Part shown: piece by piece, positions 52,666-62,798 of the stretch
Layout: each line of letters starts with the position of its first letter
How positions within the stretch are numbered: position 1 is the stretch's first letter
The notes under the pieces: generated by a model
Database searches by the model: none
The model's input: only the letters and a program-made list of their open reading frames with translations
Told to the model about the DNA's origin: nothing
From: Agarophyton chilense
Taxonomy: Eukaryota; Rhodophyta; Florideophyceae; Gracilariales; Gracilariaceae
Direction: 5' to 3'
DNA: 64,000 nt
Assembly (NCBI GenBank): GCA_030374765.1
Contig: JARGXX010000008.1
Coordinates: 372,001-436,000 of the forward strand
Position numbers and translations under genes: made by a program

Positions 52666-52988
52666 TGTAACGCAGTGACGTGTTGGTTCAGCGTACGGGT
52701 CTCGACCGAAGGTAGCGTGGTAGAGCGGGTCCTAAGGTTCGAATCCTTGACGGCGGAACTTTCAGAGTACTTGCTGCAAAGGGCTGGCGTTTACTGCGTA
52801 CTCCTACAGGTTTGAGATACGGAAACCATGGCTTGAAGACCAAAGGGTGGAACTAATATACCAAAAACGTTTATTTAGTATCCTAACGGTGCCTACCGTA
52901 CTCTAAGAGAGAAGCGTCATTCGAGCCAAGTAAATGGGACTGGCGAGGCGCTGAGATTGCCCTGGCACTGTAATGCTAATCTATTACA
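52666..52988 (-). repeat. 5' LTR of element F
   Basis: About 323 bp bounded on the plus strand by TGTAACG and TTACA, giving TG/CA ends. The left end is fixed by the adjacent primer binding site; the right end is a best guess, since no second copy exists. It contains a tRNA-like stretch at 52711-52755. Confidence 0.65.
52711..52755 (+). other. tRNA-like A-box/B-box stretch
   Basis: GTAGCGTGGTAGAGC (A-box-like) and GGTTCGAATCC (52736-52746, perfect B-box/T-loop) are separated by only nine bases. There is thus no room for an anticodon arm, and the acceptor stem is absent. It is not a functional tRNA, but may be a tRNA fragment or a pol III promoter remnant. Confidence 0.4.
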
Positions 52989-53449
52989 CTAATTAAAATA
53001 AAACAATGATCTACATGACCCCACCTGAGGTCGTTCCATCCACGTGTCGCCTGTTAGATATCTCAGAGCCCGGCGGATTACAAGGCTCAACCGTTAACAC
53101 TGCTCCTTCACAGTTCCATTCCCATTTTAAGCAAATCTTTATACCTTCATGGAGAATATCGGCTACAGTTGTCCCCGCTAATTACTCTAAAGCAGTAATA
53201 ATTTTGAGTAACGGTGAGCGTGGAACAGCTCGATTTGCATCCAGAAACTCTTCAAGAACCAGCACTGCCTATGAAAAAAAAGTCAAAATAAGCAACGGAG
53301 CAGGGTAGCAAACACAAAAATAACGAAATATGGCTGAAAGTGAACGGAGAAAATCCGCAGTGCCGAAATGTTGCCCAAGGCATCCGTTTTTTGGCTGTAT
53401 TGCGTCTATTTTTGCACATTACTTAGATTGAAGCTTTATCCGTCCATAT
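52989..53449. other. Unassigned DNA
   Basis: A 100-codon plus frame (53006-53308) has no recognisable content. On the minus strand CGVIWTDKAS (about 53440-53470) resembles the WTDE motif of Tc1/mariner transposases, but the flanks do not fit. Confidence 0.25.
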
Positions 53450-54521
53450 TACGCCACAATGAATATTTTTTGAGAATTGTATTGTTGCGTAGTGCCCATG
53501 AGCAGAGCATCTTTGGAACATGAAAATAGGTTTTGGATAGAATCATGGTCAAGATTTGGCAATATTTTACTCAAAACCAATGTTCATGGGGTAAACTAGC
53601 GTTTCACTTCCATCGAATGAGATGTGTGAACTAGCGATTTAGAGCGCTTTCGCTCTGCATTTTACACTATTAGAATTCGCATGAATGCACGAAGGTGTGG
53701 TATCCGAAAAAAATGAATTATTTGCTTACATATTGCCGACTCGTCATTTTTCGCGGATTTTTTGACGATTTTTTTACCCTACAAGAAGATAAATACCATC
53801 AGAATGCTATTAATGACGTACTATGATTACTTACAAGTGACGTTCGGTTTCGGAACATATAATGCAATCTTAGTAGTACTCCAGTTCTTACAGTGTAACT
53901 ATATTTCAACCCTTGGTTATTTTTGGCGTACAAATGTCCAACACGACTGGTTTAGTGCGCAATTCGTGCGCCAGTTGAACGCCCACCGTTCGCAACCTTT
54001 CAGAAATTCAAGGATTAGAATTCAACGAAAAAGGTTCCGGTGGCGTAAGAGCTCGTGACCATTGGCGTATCAATGGTTCGCGAGCTCACAACAAGAGACG
54101 TACGAATCTGACGTTCAACATGTACGCCTTTTGGTGACTTTCTAAATTATAATGCGAGCGATATCATGCCAAAATGGTAACCTTTATTTGTCACATTTTA
54201 ACGTGAAGAGCTCTATCTAACTGTGACGTTTGTCTTTGCACTTCTGATTAAAAATGTTGTGCAGCGTTTGGCAATTTCAGTTAGTCGCATCCTAGGAAAA
54301 GTTTATCGCTTCATAACTGCAACAAATGGCGTGCAATACTAAAGCTAGAGTACGCCATTTGCGTAACCACTACCATTAGCGTGGAATTATTTATATAAAA
54401 TTCTGCAAAGCGTGTACGCCTGTCGTTGCAAGGCTATCATTTTGCAGCCGATTTCTCCCGTTGGCGTACAAATTTCATACTCTCCCGTTTTTGAACGCCA
54501 CGAGCCCGGAAATTGTACGCC
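53450..54521. repeat. Cluster of GGCGTA/TACGCC motifs
   Basis: Nine exact hexamers occur in about 1.07 kb: 53450 (-), 53925, 54042, 54064, 54123 (-), 54351 (-), 54415 (-), 54463 and 54516 (-). Several extend to GGCGTACAA or TTGTACGCC. About half a hit would be expected by chance. They sit in AT-rich, non-coding DNA in both orientations, which suggests binding sites of a transposase or regulator, such as subterminal repeats. Confidence 0.6.
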
Positions 54522-56894
54522 TCCTGTTCGTCATGTAGACAAAATTCGACTTTTTGAAACCTACCAGAGACATAAAAGTACGCTACGTATTCGATACAGC
54601 TATGTTGCCTTTCGTCTGCAGTTTTGTAGCCAAATTGAGCCAAGTGTGCTACAAAATTGTGATATAAGTACTACAGAATTCAAAGCTTGTCCCAATAAAT
54701 GGACTACCAGTTTACAACTGTCCTGACGTCTGTCCAACAGGTAAACAACAAGACTAGCATTCAAAGTTAATAGTCTGACCACAAAGTTCATATGAGTATC
54801 CGGCTGATTTCTCCATGTAGTACAGCGCGCTGGAGAAAAGGCCATAGTTCGCTTTTCTTCTGTTGAGGCCCGCGCGTCAAAGTGGTTGAATGGGACAAAA
54901 AAGAGCGGTATGATACAGAACAGTGGTTTGTGGGAGCGGGGTAGTCGTGACTCTTTGCCCACGCCTAAACACCAACATTGAAGACGAAGCTCCGTAACAT
55001 GGAGACCATAGGGGCAACAGAGCAACAGGAAACCGAAGGCGGGATGGAGAAGTGTTATTAAAGCGCGTCGGGGAAGAACGGCAAGGAAATATGCATCATC
55101 TCACATTTGCGCAAATTCCCGGATCTTTTTGACGGAGAGGAGGTACAGTTCCAAGATTGAGGGAAGCTCACACGATTTCAGACTGTAATGTCGTTCTAGA
55201 CGAAAACGAGAACTCAGAACTTTTGGTATTTTCCTTTTTCTCATTGGATTGAGATGCAGTGGCATCTCTATTGGTTTTAAGGATTGAGCTACATGGAACG
55301 ACCGAAGCCTCTCAACATCGAGGGTGGTATAGGGGTTCCCTCGTGCCAAATGACTTACCTCTTATGGTACATTTTGTTAGAGTTTCATGTGTGGCTCACA
55401 AAGTCGAGCAACTCGACGAAGGGGGATGAATATTTCTTGGCGCTTTCAAATTGCTTGGCCGGTAGGAGCCTGCTCTTGTCCACCAAAACCTGAGGCGCAA
55501 CGGTGCTAACGGGGAGAGTGCCGGAAGCCGACGCAGGATTGGATGTATGGCGAAGTTGAAGTGTGTAGGTATCAATATGGACTCTACTGAAGGAGCGAGG
55601 GACTGTCAACGCGTCAGCCAGAACGAAGTTGAGATTCATGGCTTCCGGGACCATTTTCCAGCGCAATAGAAGCGCCAAGGCATGATGAATGGTAGCTGAA
55701 GAAGGCCAAAAAAATGAAAGAGAGAATCAGAAATCATTTGCATCAGGAACTTTGCGGAAAGATAGCACGATACACGTCATAGTCTTGAAGACGTTGTTTG
55801 CAAACGACAAACAGTACCATACGTTCAATTTGTTCTGTCATAAACAATGGGAAACAGAGGAAACGCAGGTTCGCCATGGTTGAAAGGTAGAAGAGAGAAA
55901 CCATATCATGGAGGGAAACAACGAGGATTCATTTATGTAGAAGAGTGTAACCATGATGCACGAGGGCGATCGTTGCGAAGCAGAAAGATACTGCATGGTT
56001 GCTGCACGTTAAGTGGGCAACGGACGAGTACAGCATTTAGATAATTCATGAGCGTGCATGTTATGAAAAAGCAAGGAAAAAAATGCAGTACAAGAGTTGT
56101 ATATCATCTCAAGTCATTGAATCAAGATGCATTGAAAAGCGTGCACATGAACGTACAAACGCGGAAAGGAAACGCCCAAAAGCGCTTCAGTGAGACGTGG
56201 TAATGAACGTGCAAGTTATCGCGCAAGCGTGGATAACAGATACGGTAATGTAGGACTGTGGGCAGCAGGAGAAGAGACGACAGTAAACAGCAGAGAATGG
56301 GTTGAAATGGGAAAGGCAGGGGATGAAAACGGAAGAATGGGAAACGAAAATGGCGGGAAGTTCAGAGCTTCAAACCTCTTGCGTTTCGAGAGGTATATGG
56401 CTGAAGTCATAATTCTCTGCGAGCGAAATACGTGTATGACGTCGCATGTACGCGTAGGCATGTAGAAGCTGATCCACGGCAACCAAAATCTCAGACAATC
56501 AGTCTCTCTCCGCACAAGTCCCAGCGAGGAAGAGTAGGATGGATCAGTAAAGTCATGATAGATAGTACTGCGGATGTAATAGCCCACTGTTCCGTAGTGC
56601 CAGTGCCGTAGTACTTCGATACCTGTTTGGCAATTGACCTTCCTCAACAACAAACGCTTTCGTCAATGCATAGTGCTCCTGGATCTTCATTGCATCGTGA
56701 TAGGTGGGATGAAGGCACCATCGTTGTGGTTGTTTGTATCATTAAAATTGAACGTAAGCTGAATCCTACAAAACGGGTGCCTGATTATCAGCTTCCCTCA
56801 ACCACATGACAAACCACTTTCCGCCTAGCTAAACCGAAAAAATCAAGTAATCATGCAAATCTTTCCTCTCAGAGCCTTAGAACCAGGCAGTCAT
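54522..56894. other. Unassigned DNA
   Basis: No gene recognised. Minus frames at 54600-55025, 55385-55678 and 56216-56653, and plus frames in between, have no family that I can name. Texture near 55385-55678 (-) and 56460-56653 (-) is mildly protein-like. Confidence 0.3.
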
Positions 56895-58860
56895 CTAAGA
56901 ATCAATACCTTTCAAATTGCCTCTTACAATATCGTTCTTATCAAGATAGGCTATGACACCGTCTGTGTCACGCATGTCGTTTGTAAAGTGGAGTCGAGGT
57001 ATAAATTTCTTACCACGTACAGGATATTGCAGATGCATCACACCGAAAGGATTACTTCTGACTCCCACATCTTCTACAGTTCGAGAAGTAGAACGGGAAC
57101 TACTCGTTTTGTTGCAGTATGCGTACACTTGACCTTGGAAGCCTGTTTTCAACCCTCGATTAACCCAGTCGGCGACAATGAGCATGTCAAATACGTCGTT
57201 CGTCTCTTGGCTTCAGAAAAAAATTTCTTCCCAAAGTAAACTTCGACTTCCTTTGAGCTCCGGCTGTGAAACATACCAGAAAAGTTACAAGTTTGTCGCT
57301 GTTCCTCGTACTGGGAGGACGCAATATATATTCCTTTTATCATATCTGAGTTTTATCTTCCCTTAAACGACGCCAGAGAATGATTGAATCGTTTGCTCCG
57401 AGAATTCCATGAGACTCATTGCGCGAAAGTTCGAGCTTGGACATGTGGTACCGTTCGAGGAAATCTCGGTAACCAGGTATGTCGCCATTTTCCAATTGAG
57501 AGATAGAGGAGTGAAAGCATGGACCCAGAAGAGAAAAGTGGGTTTCCTCGCTTGGACAGTCACCACTGGCGATAGATGACTGGTACGGGGTTTCTACGTC
57601 CTGATCCTCAAGATGAGGAATCGGGAATCCTGAGCACATATTGTAGAGAGAAGCTGCAGTATGATATTTGATCTTCTCCCTCGCAGATTCAGCAATTAGA
57701 TGCTTGGCCTTAGTCATTTTGTTGACATAGCCGATAAAGCTCTCACTCGTCCACTGTCCAAGTAGAGAAATTGGCCCACAGTCTCGAATATTATCGTTGA
57801 GATGTAGAAGAAGATGGTACACATTCTTGCAGAGATGAACGCGATTGTATATGTCCTTGTAATATAAATGAACAAAATGATCATAGAAAGTTTTTGCCAG
57901 AGCTTCAATCCCATTTACGTCTTCTTCAGTATGTGTCCACAGACAAACTTTTCAAACAAGCTGAATAAAGTGATTCCAACCATCCAGAGCTTCTCGAGGA
58001 ACCCATCGATTTAATACCACAAGACTTGTGGAGATCGTGAATAACTTCCGTTCAATTGCTTTCCATAATCCACGTTTCTCTGATCCCCGTGCTGCCCTGC
58101 AATAATTTGAGCCAAAGTCTTTGCGACATGCCTTTAAGATATGTTTCACAGCTGCAAATACTTTTCGTGATGACAGATATGCCAACTCAGTATGCCTACC
58201 AGAATCGTTACACCATATTGAAACAATATCTTTGGGAACATTCTCAAACAATAAGTGCATGAGGTTAACAGGAAACGAGTTAAATGCAGGCATTGCGTTA
58301 AGGCCTAGCAGAGGAGTGGGAACTGTAGAAGATAATCCATTCCCTTTGAGCTGCTGTTCAAGTTCAAAATTGGGAACTTTGTTCTTCATCTTTTTCAATT
58401 TATCGTAGGTTTGGATAACCTGCACATGAGATCGGAGAGGAAGGCATGATGAATCCCACAAGACACATTCGACAGCTCTTCGTTTCGAGTTTGATCGGTC
58501 ATGATCAAGAATCGTCGGGGGGAAGTAACAATGCTGAACGTGAATGACTTTGATAAGGAAGAAACGAAAAGGCCCAAGCCCAATGGAAACTTTGAGATGC
58601 GTGAACTTCTTCATTCCCGATAGATCTGCTAAATTGAAAAGCAGATGCACATGCACCAACTTGTGTTCGTCGTTCCATAATGCTGCTTTTCTTCCGGAGG
58701 TTGAAAGGCTTTGCATCTCTGACACAAAGGGGTGCAGGAAGGTCGTGAGTTCCCTTGGTTTATTAGGGCCAGGGATATGCTGCACATAAGTGCAATATAT
58801 GCGGCAAGCTCATGCGCAATCTCTGCGGTCAACGTGTGCTCGGTCGTGCTCATGTGGAAG
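56895..58860 (-). pseudogene. Tnp2-type (CACTA/En-Spm-like, Transposase_21) transposase
   Basis: The main frame (58785-57955) includes NLADLSGMKKF (the D-L-x-A-x-R-K region of Tnp2), KKMKNKVPNFELEQ and FNSFPVNLMHLLFENVPKDI, the hallmark block around MHL-x-x-x-NV. A TGA at 57952-57954 is followed in the same phase by EDVNGIEALAKTFYDHFVHL, NVYHLLLHLNDNIRDCGP and LIAESAREK to 57340. Further blocks continue in other frames to about 56895 (KEVEVYFGKKFFSE, GLKTGFQGQVYAYC, and a YLDKNDIV end). The N-terminus near 58860 has another TGA. Apart from these, reading is remarkably continuous. CACTA ends were not found. Confidence 0.7.
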
Positions 58861-59581
58861 GAAAGTTCATATGTTCCTTTGATTGCATAGCAAGCGCGTT
58901 GAAGCGGATGCCTTAGGTTTCATGTGCAATCTTTTGTTCAGCATGTGACATTCGTACCATACAATTCAAAGATATTGCGATCGTAGTCATGTATTGTTGA
59001 AGGGGTTATGATGGAATCAAGCAAAGTTTCTTTTTTCTGCGTACTAATTTCCAAAGGGCACTGAAGTAGCGAATGTGTCGCATGATACCACGAAAATTTT
59101 ATCAGTAAGAACCTTACACATAGCACGAGTCATGGACCCGACGAATCGACGCTAGACAATGTCATCATGACTTTTGACGTCCTCGGAGATGTTTATTAGG
59201 GTGCTTATGACACAGCCTACCATTGAAACGCGATCACGCTTCAGTAGAATCGTAGTCGCTTCGCAATGTCTTTCCTTGTAACTGAGTTCATTTTCTCCGT
59301 TTTCATCACGTCCTAGGCTCATCTTGTAGCTTCCTTGAAGCTCCAAAGTGTTACTAGGTCCCGGGGATACGAAGAGCGGTTCTTCCCTGGAGAAAACTGT
59401 TCCAGATAACATAATTATCTGCAGTGGACCATATTCATTGTTTGGAAATCAAATAGATGGTCAACAACGAGATTTTGCTGTGCAACCGTTTAAGAAAGTC
59501 GGGGCTCAGGATCAGTTCTGTACGGATCACCCAAGGTGCTCGACGTTATAACAAAATAAACTATTCCGCACTTTTGGAACA
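58861..59581. other. Unassigned DNA
   Basis: An 86-codon minus frame (59412-59152) and a 67-codon plus frame (59348-59551) overlap; neither has a recognisable family. The minus frame directly follows the S4e pseudogene but does not resemble the rest of S4e. Confidence 0.3.
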
Positions 59582-59900
59582 GATAGGTACTCCTCGGTAA
59601 CTATATCCAGCAGAATGCTAGGACTAATTGGTACGATCGATAATCATAAAAACCATAAAGCCGGTTGGAAAAGTCGTTCGCTATGCACTTTGCCGTCAAC
59701 TGTAATGAGACGCTGCATGATAACGGCATTAGCCTCACGTCCATTCATCGCATACTTTAGAAGATTGCGAAGAATGAGGTTGAAAGGAAGATACTCACGC
59801 ATTTTATGTGGGTAGAAGGACAGGCTGGCCCCACCTCACCGATCTGATCGAGAATCCAGTGCGAGGGCGCGCTTAAACACTTCTTCGGTGCGCAAGCCAT
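59582..59900 (-). pseudogene. RPS4: 40S ribosomal protein S4 (eS4) pseudogene, N-terminal third
   Basis: From ATG 59900 the minus strand reads MACAPKKCL and SAPSHWILDQIG, the start of eS4 with a short gap between. After a frameshift at about 59830 come [20 protein letters not shown] and [13 protein letters not shown] (59812-59690). In a third frame [14 protein letters not shown] follows, then stops. This tracks the first 100 or so residues of eS4, a structural component of the small ribosomal subunit. No intron is evident and the C-terminal two thirds are absent, so it is a truncated, possibly retroposed, dead copy. Confidence 0.8.
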
Positions 59901-62098
59901 GATGTGCTGTACCTTGTTTCAGAGATCGGCCGAGTGATGTTGTTGTATTAATAACTTCGGATGATGGGCTTGGGCTGACTGCGGCGGCTGCGACTACGGA
60001 TGCATCGGAGAGAGTTTTGGAGAAGAAGCTGATTAAGTGCAGGTGCCCACTATCGTTGGGGAGGAAGAGGTTGGGAGTGGGTGTGATCCGTGTGCGGAAG
60101 ATCAGGAGCCGCATGGTCGAAACAAATCTGCTGCAACGGATTAAAAGCGTACAGCGAGGGCGGTGGGTGACTCGAAGGCAACGACAGAGTGGACAGAGTG
60201 GAATTGGAGGGGGAGGGGCTCGGTAGGGCGGTGGGCGAGTCGCCCTAACGGGAATGCGAGGAGAACGGCAGCTGCTACGTCTTTGGATTTGTCTGCAGCG
60301 GAAGCTTCATGCGTGTACTACAAGGGGGTGGAAAGACTGGATGCTTGCGCCAGGCGGAGAACTAATAATGACGGTGCCCCAAATGCTTGCGCATGTTGAT
60401 GGAACTGCGCCCATAATTTTGGCGGTGAGATCGAACAAAAAGCGGCATTGGGACTACCATCGATGTCCTTCAGGATGTTACAAGCGACGGAGCGCTTCTG
60501 ACAATTACAGTGTTATTCGCGAGGCAATGAGAGATAAAACTTCCAAAGAAGCCGGTGCAGAGGAAGAGAGACGGTACAAGGTTTTTTCGAATTGTGGTGG
60601 GTCTTTGGAGGTGGCACGGATTTCGAAGCGGTGATGCAGGCTGCAACTGAGGGGGTGAACTGCCAGGTATATCGGGCGTGTGGGAGAGGGGCGGAGTGTT
60701 GACGGACGGAAAATGCGGTCGAAAGGGAGCGGGTCGGGAGCGGCTTCGGTGGAGAGAACTATCGGTTTAAAGAAGTATCGTAGTTCTAGAGATATTTGGG
60801 TCTTGAGGTCGGTTAACATACAAAATGGAAAGGAGTAATGTACATTTGGACGCCATTTTCTGGGCTGCTAATGGCGCGGGTGGTGACAGACCCAGTAGAA
60901 CGAAATGCCAGGGGGTACCAGTCTACAACCGTAGACAAAACGACAGAGGCCGGCGGAACGGCCGACCAGTAAAGGCCCAGGGAGCACTAACAAACGATAC
61001 AACCACTCCGAAGAACACCTACGAGCGCCCGCAAGCCACTGCAGGGCTGCACTCGTAGTGGGGAAAGGTTGATGCTAAAGACGGTGGGAGACCAAGTTGC
61101 CAAGGAAAGTGAAAGGGGGAAGCAGGGCAGAGAGAGAAACGGTTGATGGCAAAAGAGGCCCGGACAGGGCTGAGAGAAGTCAGGGTGCCCCAGGAGCTTC
61201 TGGGGAAAAGTGGTCTCCCCCCGCAGAGTTGGCGCCGAAGCGCTCGGCTCGGGGGTTTATATAGACGATCAGAATATTGCATAAACTCCACTCATGCATA
61301 AGACAAAGTCCAAAAGCTACACCCGTAGACTTGAATTTGGGACGTCTTCTAGTAGACCTCCCTAGGAAAGGCTCTGTCTATTCTGATGACGTCTATATAA
61401 TACGTGGTTGGAATCTGGAATCACCAGTTCCACCGTTTCATCCAAACATGAATCCTACAACCTTGATTCGAGAGATGACCTGACGACGATACCGACTCAT
61501 CCAGCCGCGAGCCGGTATACGCGCCGGTGTTGGACCTTGAAGCCGAAGAATTGGACAGTGAAGTGGACCAGAGCGTCACCCATGCGTCCGTGGAAGCGGT
61601 CGTAGACCAGGTCCAACTGGTCGTGGACGACGCTATGGCTGGCCACCCTCAACCTGAGAACGCGGTCGAAGTCGACGCAGTGCGTTGCGGCGACGCAGCC
61701 TGCTTGGGCGCCACAGCGCGGTTGGGCAGGCGACGCTGTGAGAGGGACGGAGGCGGTGGAGGCGACGGCCGCGAAGGCGGAGGCCATGGAGGCGGACAAC
61801 AAAGAGGCGGAAGAGGCTGTTGGGGCGCATACAAGGGAGAGGGTTTATGCGCGCTGCGACGGCAGAGCGACGATGGGGCGCTTGACGAAGCGCGGCAGGT
61901 TGGTGATGCGGGCGCAAGGGCGGCCGAGAGCTGCGACGACAGCGGGGAGCCAGACGGTGCTGGGGGGCGGCGGTGGCCGAGGAAGAAGGGGCAAACGGAG
62001 GAAGACGGAGATGGCGCTGCGGACGGTCGCGGCGCCGTCTTCGGTGATGGAGACCGGTAAGGGCGTCTGGCCGGTTTTGGAACGGGGTGGTGTGTTTT
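59901..62098. other. GC-rich region without an assigned gene
   Basis: GC rises markedly, especially at 61500-62100, where frames are open on both strands at once, as expected from composition alone. The most protein-like is a plus frame from about 61479, acidic at first (DSSSREPVYAPVLDLEAEEL, DSEVDQ), then Gly/Arg-rich. A frame change near 61480 would connect it to 61277-61483. An acidic/basic low-complexity host or transposon protein is possible, but not supported. Confidence 0.3.
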
Positions 62099-62128
62099 GA
62101 AGCGAATCTCAATCTCGAGATTCGCTTC
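62099..62128. repeat. 12-bp inverted repeat (hairpin)
   Basis: GAAGCGAATCTC and GAGATTCGCTTC with a 6-base spacer, at the sharp right edge of the GC-rich block. Confidence 0.85.
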
Positions 62129-62190
62129 CACTTCCACCATCCCAACTGGCCGTTCTAAACCAACCAATCATCGGTGTGGAAGTCCCAGGT

Positions 62191-62254
62191 GCAGGGACAG
62201 GGGGATTGCTCCGGTCCACAGGAAAGGTACTGGGAGACATCCCCCTGTCCTTGC
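62191..62254. repeat. 16-bp inverted repeat with one mismatch
   Basis: GCAGGGACAGGGGGAT at 62191-62206 pairs with the complement of 62239-62254 apart from one base, leaving a 32-base middle. It could be a hairpin or the ends of a tiny MITE. Confidence 0.8.
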
Positions 62255-62798
62255 TGGGCGGTTACAGTACAATACGAAGATAATGGAACACCTTCTAAGT
62301 GCTTTTATGTAAAAAAATGATTTAATTTTTTGCGTACGTTTGTATGTTTACAAGGGAAAACGCTCGGGACGTATGCATACCATTGTACAGTTGTGGCATT
62401 ATGCGACACTGTGCGACACTATGAAATGACATAGTGACTGTATTTGAAACATGACGGGATGTCATTGTTAGTTTACGCAGAAAGGTCAACTAGCTGATAA
62501 CGCGAATCGAAGGGACCGCGATAGCAAGTGCAACGGTCCTCGATTCAAAGTAGCTAATAGACCGGCAACTGCAGTACGCTATTCCTGCCCAGCTAGAGCG
62601 AAAGCTACGAAAGAGCATGTAGCTGTAGAGCTCGACGAAAGGGTATAGCATTAGGTATATATAGACAGGTCTGCTCGAGGTAGAGGGACCAAGGAAAAAG
62701 GAGAACCAAGAACGGAGGAAGAAGAACTCCGGAGCTTTGTGCTCATTCACGTTCGCCTGTAGAGCTAGTCTCCACCCGCTACAGTATTTTATCACAGC
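62255..62798 (+). promoter_or_regulatory. Probable 5' LTR/leader of the right-edge element, with TATA box
   Basis: Non-coding and AT-rich at first. TATATATAG at 62656-62664 would serve as a TATA box about 140 bp before the gag ATG. LTR borders cannot be set because the partner lies outside the window. Confidence 0.5.

Larger units (their letters stand above)
46870..52988 (-). mobile_element. Ty3/gypsy element F, 5' LTR to integrase, 3' end missing
   Basis: In minus-strand order: LTR (52988-52666), primer binding site (52662-52651), gag (52541 to about 50200), protease (50138-49920), RT (49901-48150), RNase H (48313-48040), and integrase (47525 to about 46870). It ends inside the integrase region against the ECM29-like pseudogene, with no 3' LTR. 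Stops and shifts are frequent. Confidence 0.82.

Noticed and set aside
52711..52755. tRNA gene suggested by a perfect T-loop/B-box
   Set aside because: There is no anticodon arm and no pairing acceptor stem; the A and B boxes are only nine bases apart. Kept as a tRNA-like fragment only.
53430..53480. Tc1/mariner transposase (CGVIWTDKAS on the minus strand)
   Set aside because: Only one motif fits; the expected following GK, VWR and MVWG-type motifs are absent.
59152..59412. Minus-strand 86-codon frame as the C-terminal part of the S4e pseudogene
   Set aside because: It follows in position but shows none of the S4e motifs expected there (for example the THDGRTIRYPDP-type or GGRNxGRVG-type blocks).
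61527..62167. Overlapping plus and minus frames of 120-177 codons in the GC-rich block
   Set aside because: GC-rich DNA has few stops in any frame. The products are low-complexity Gly/Arg or Pro/Ser and cannot be told apart, so no CDS was called.
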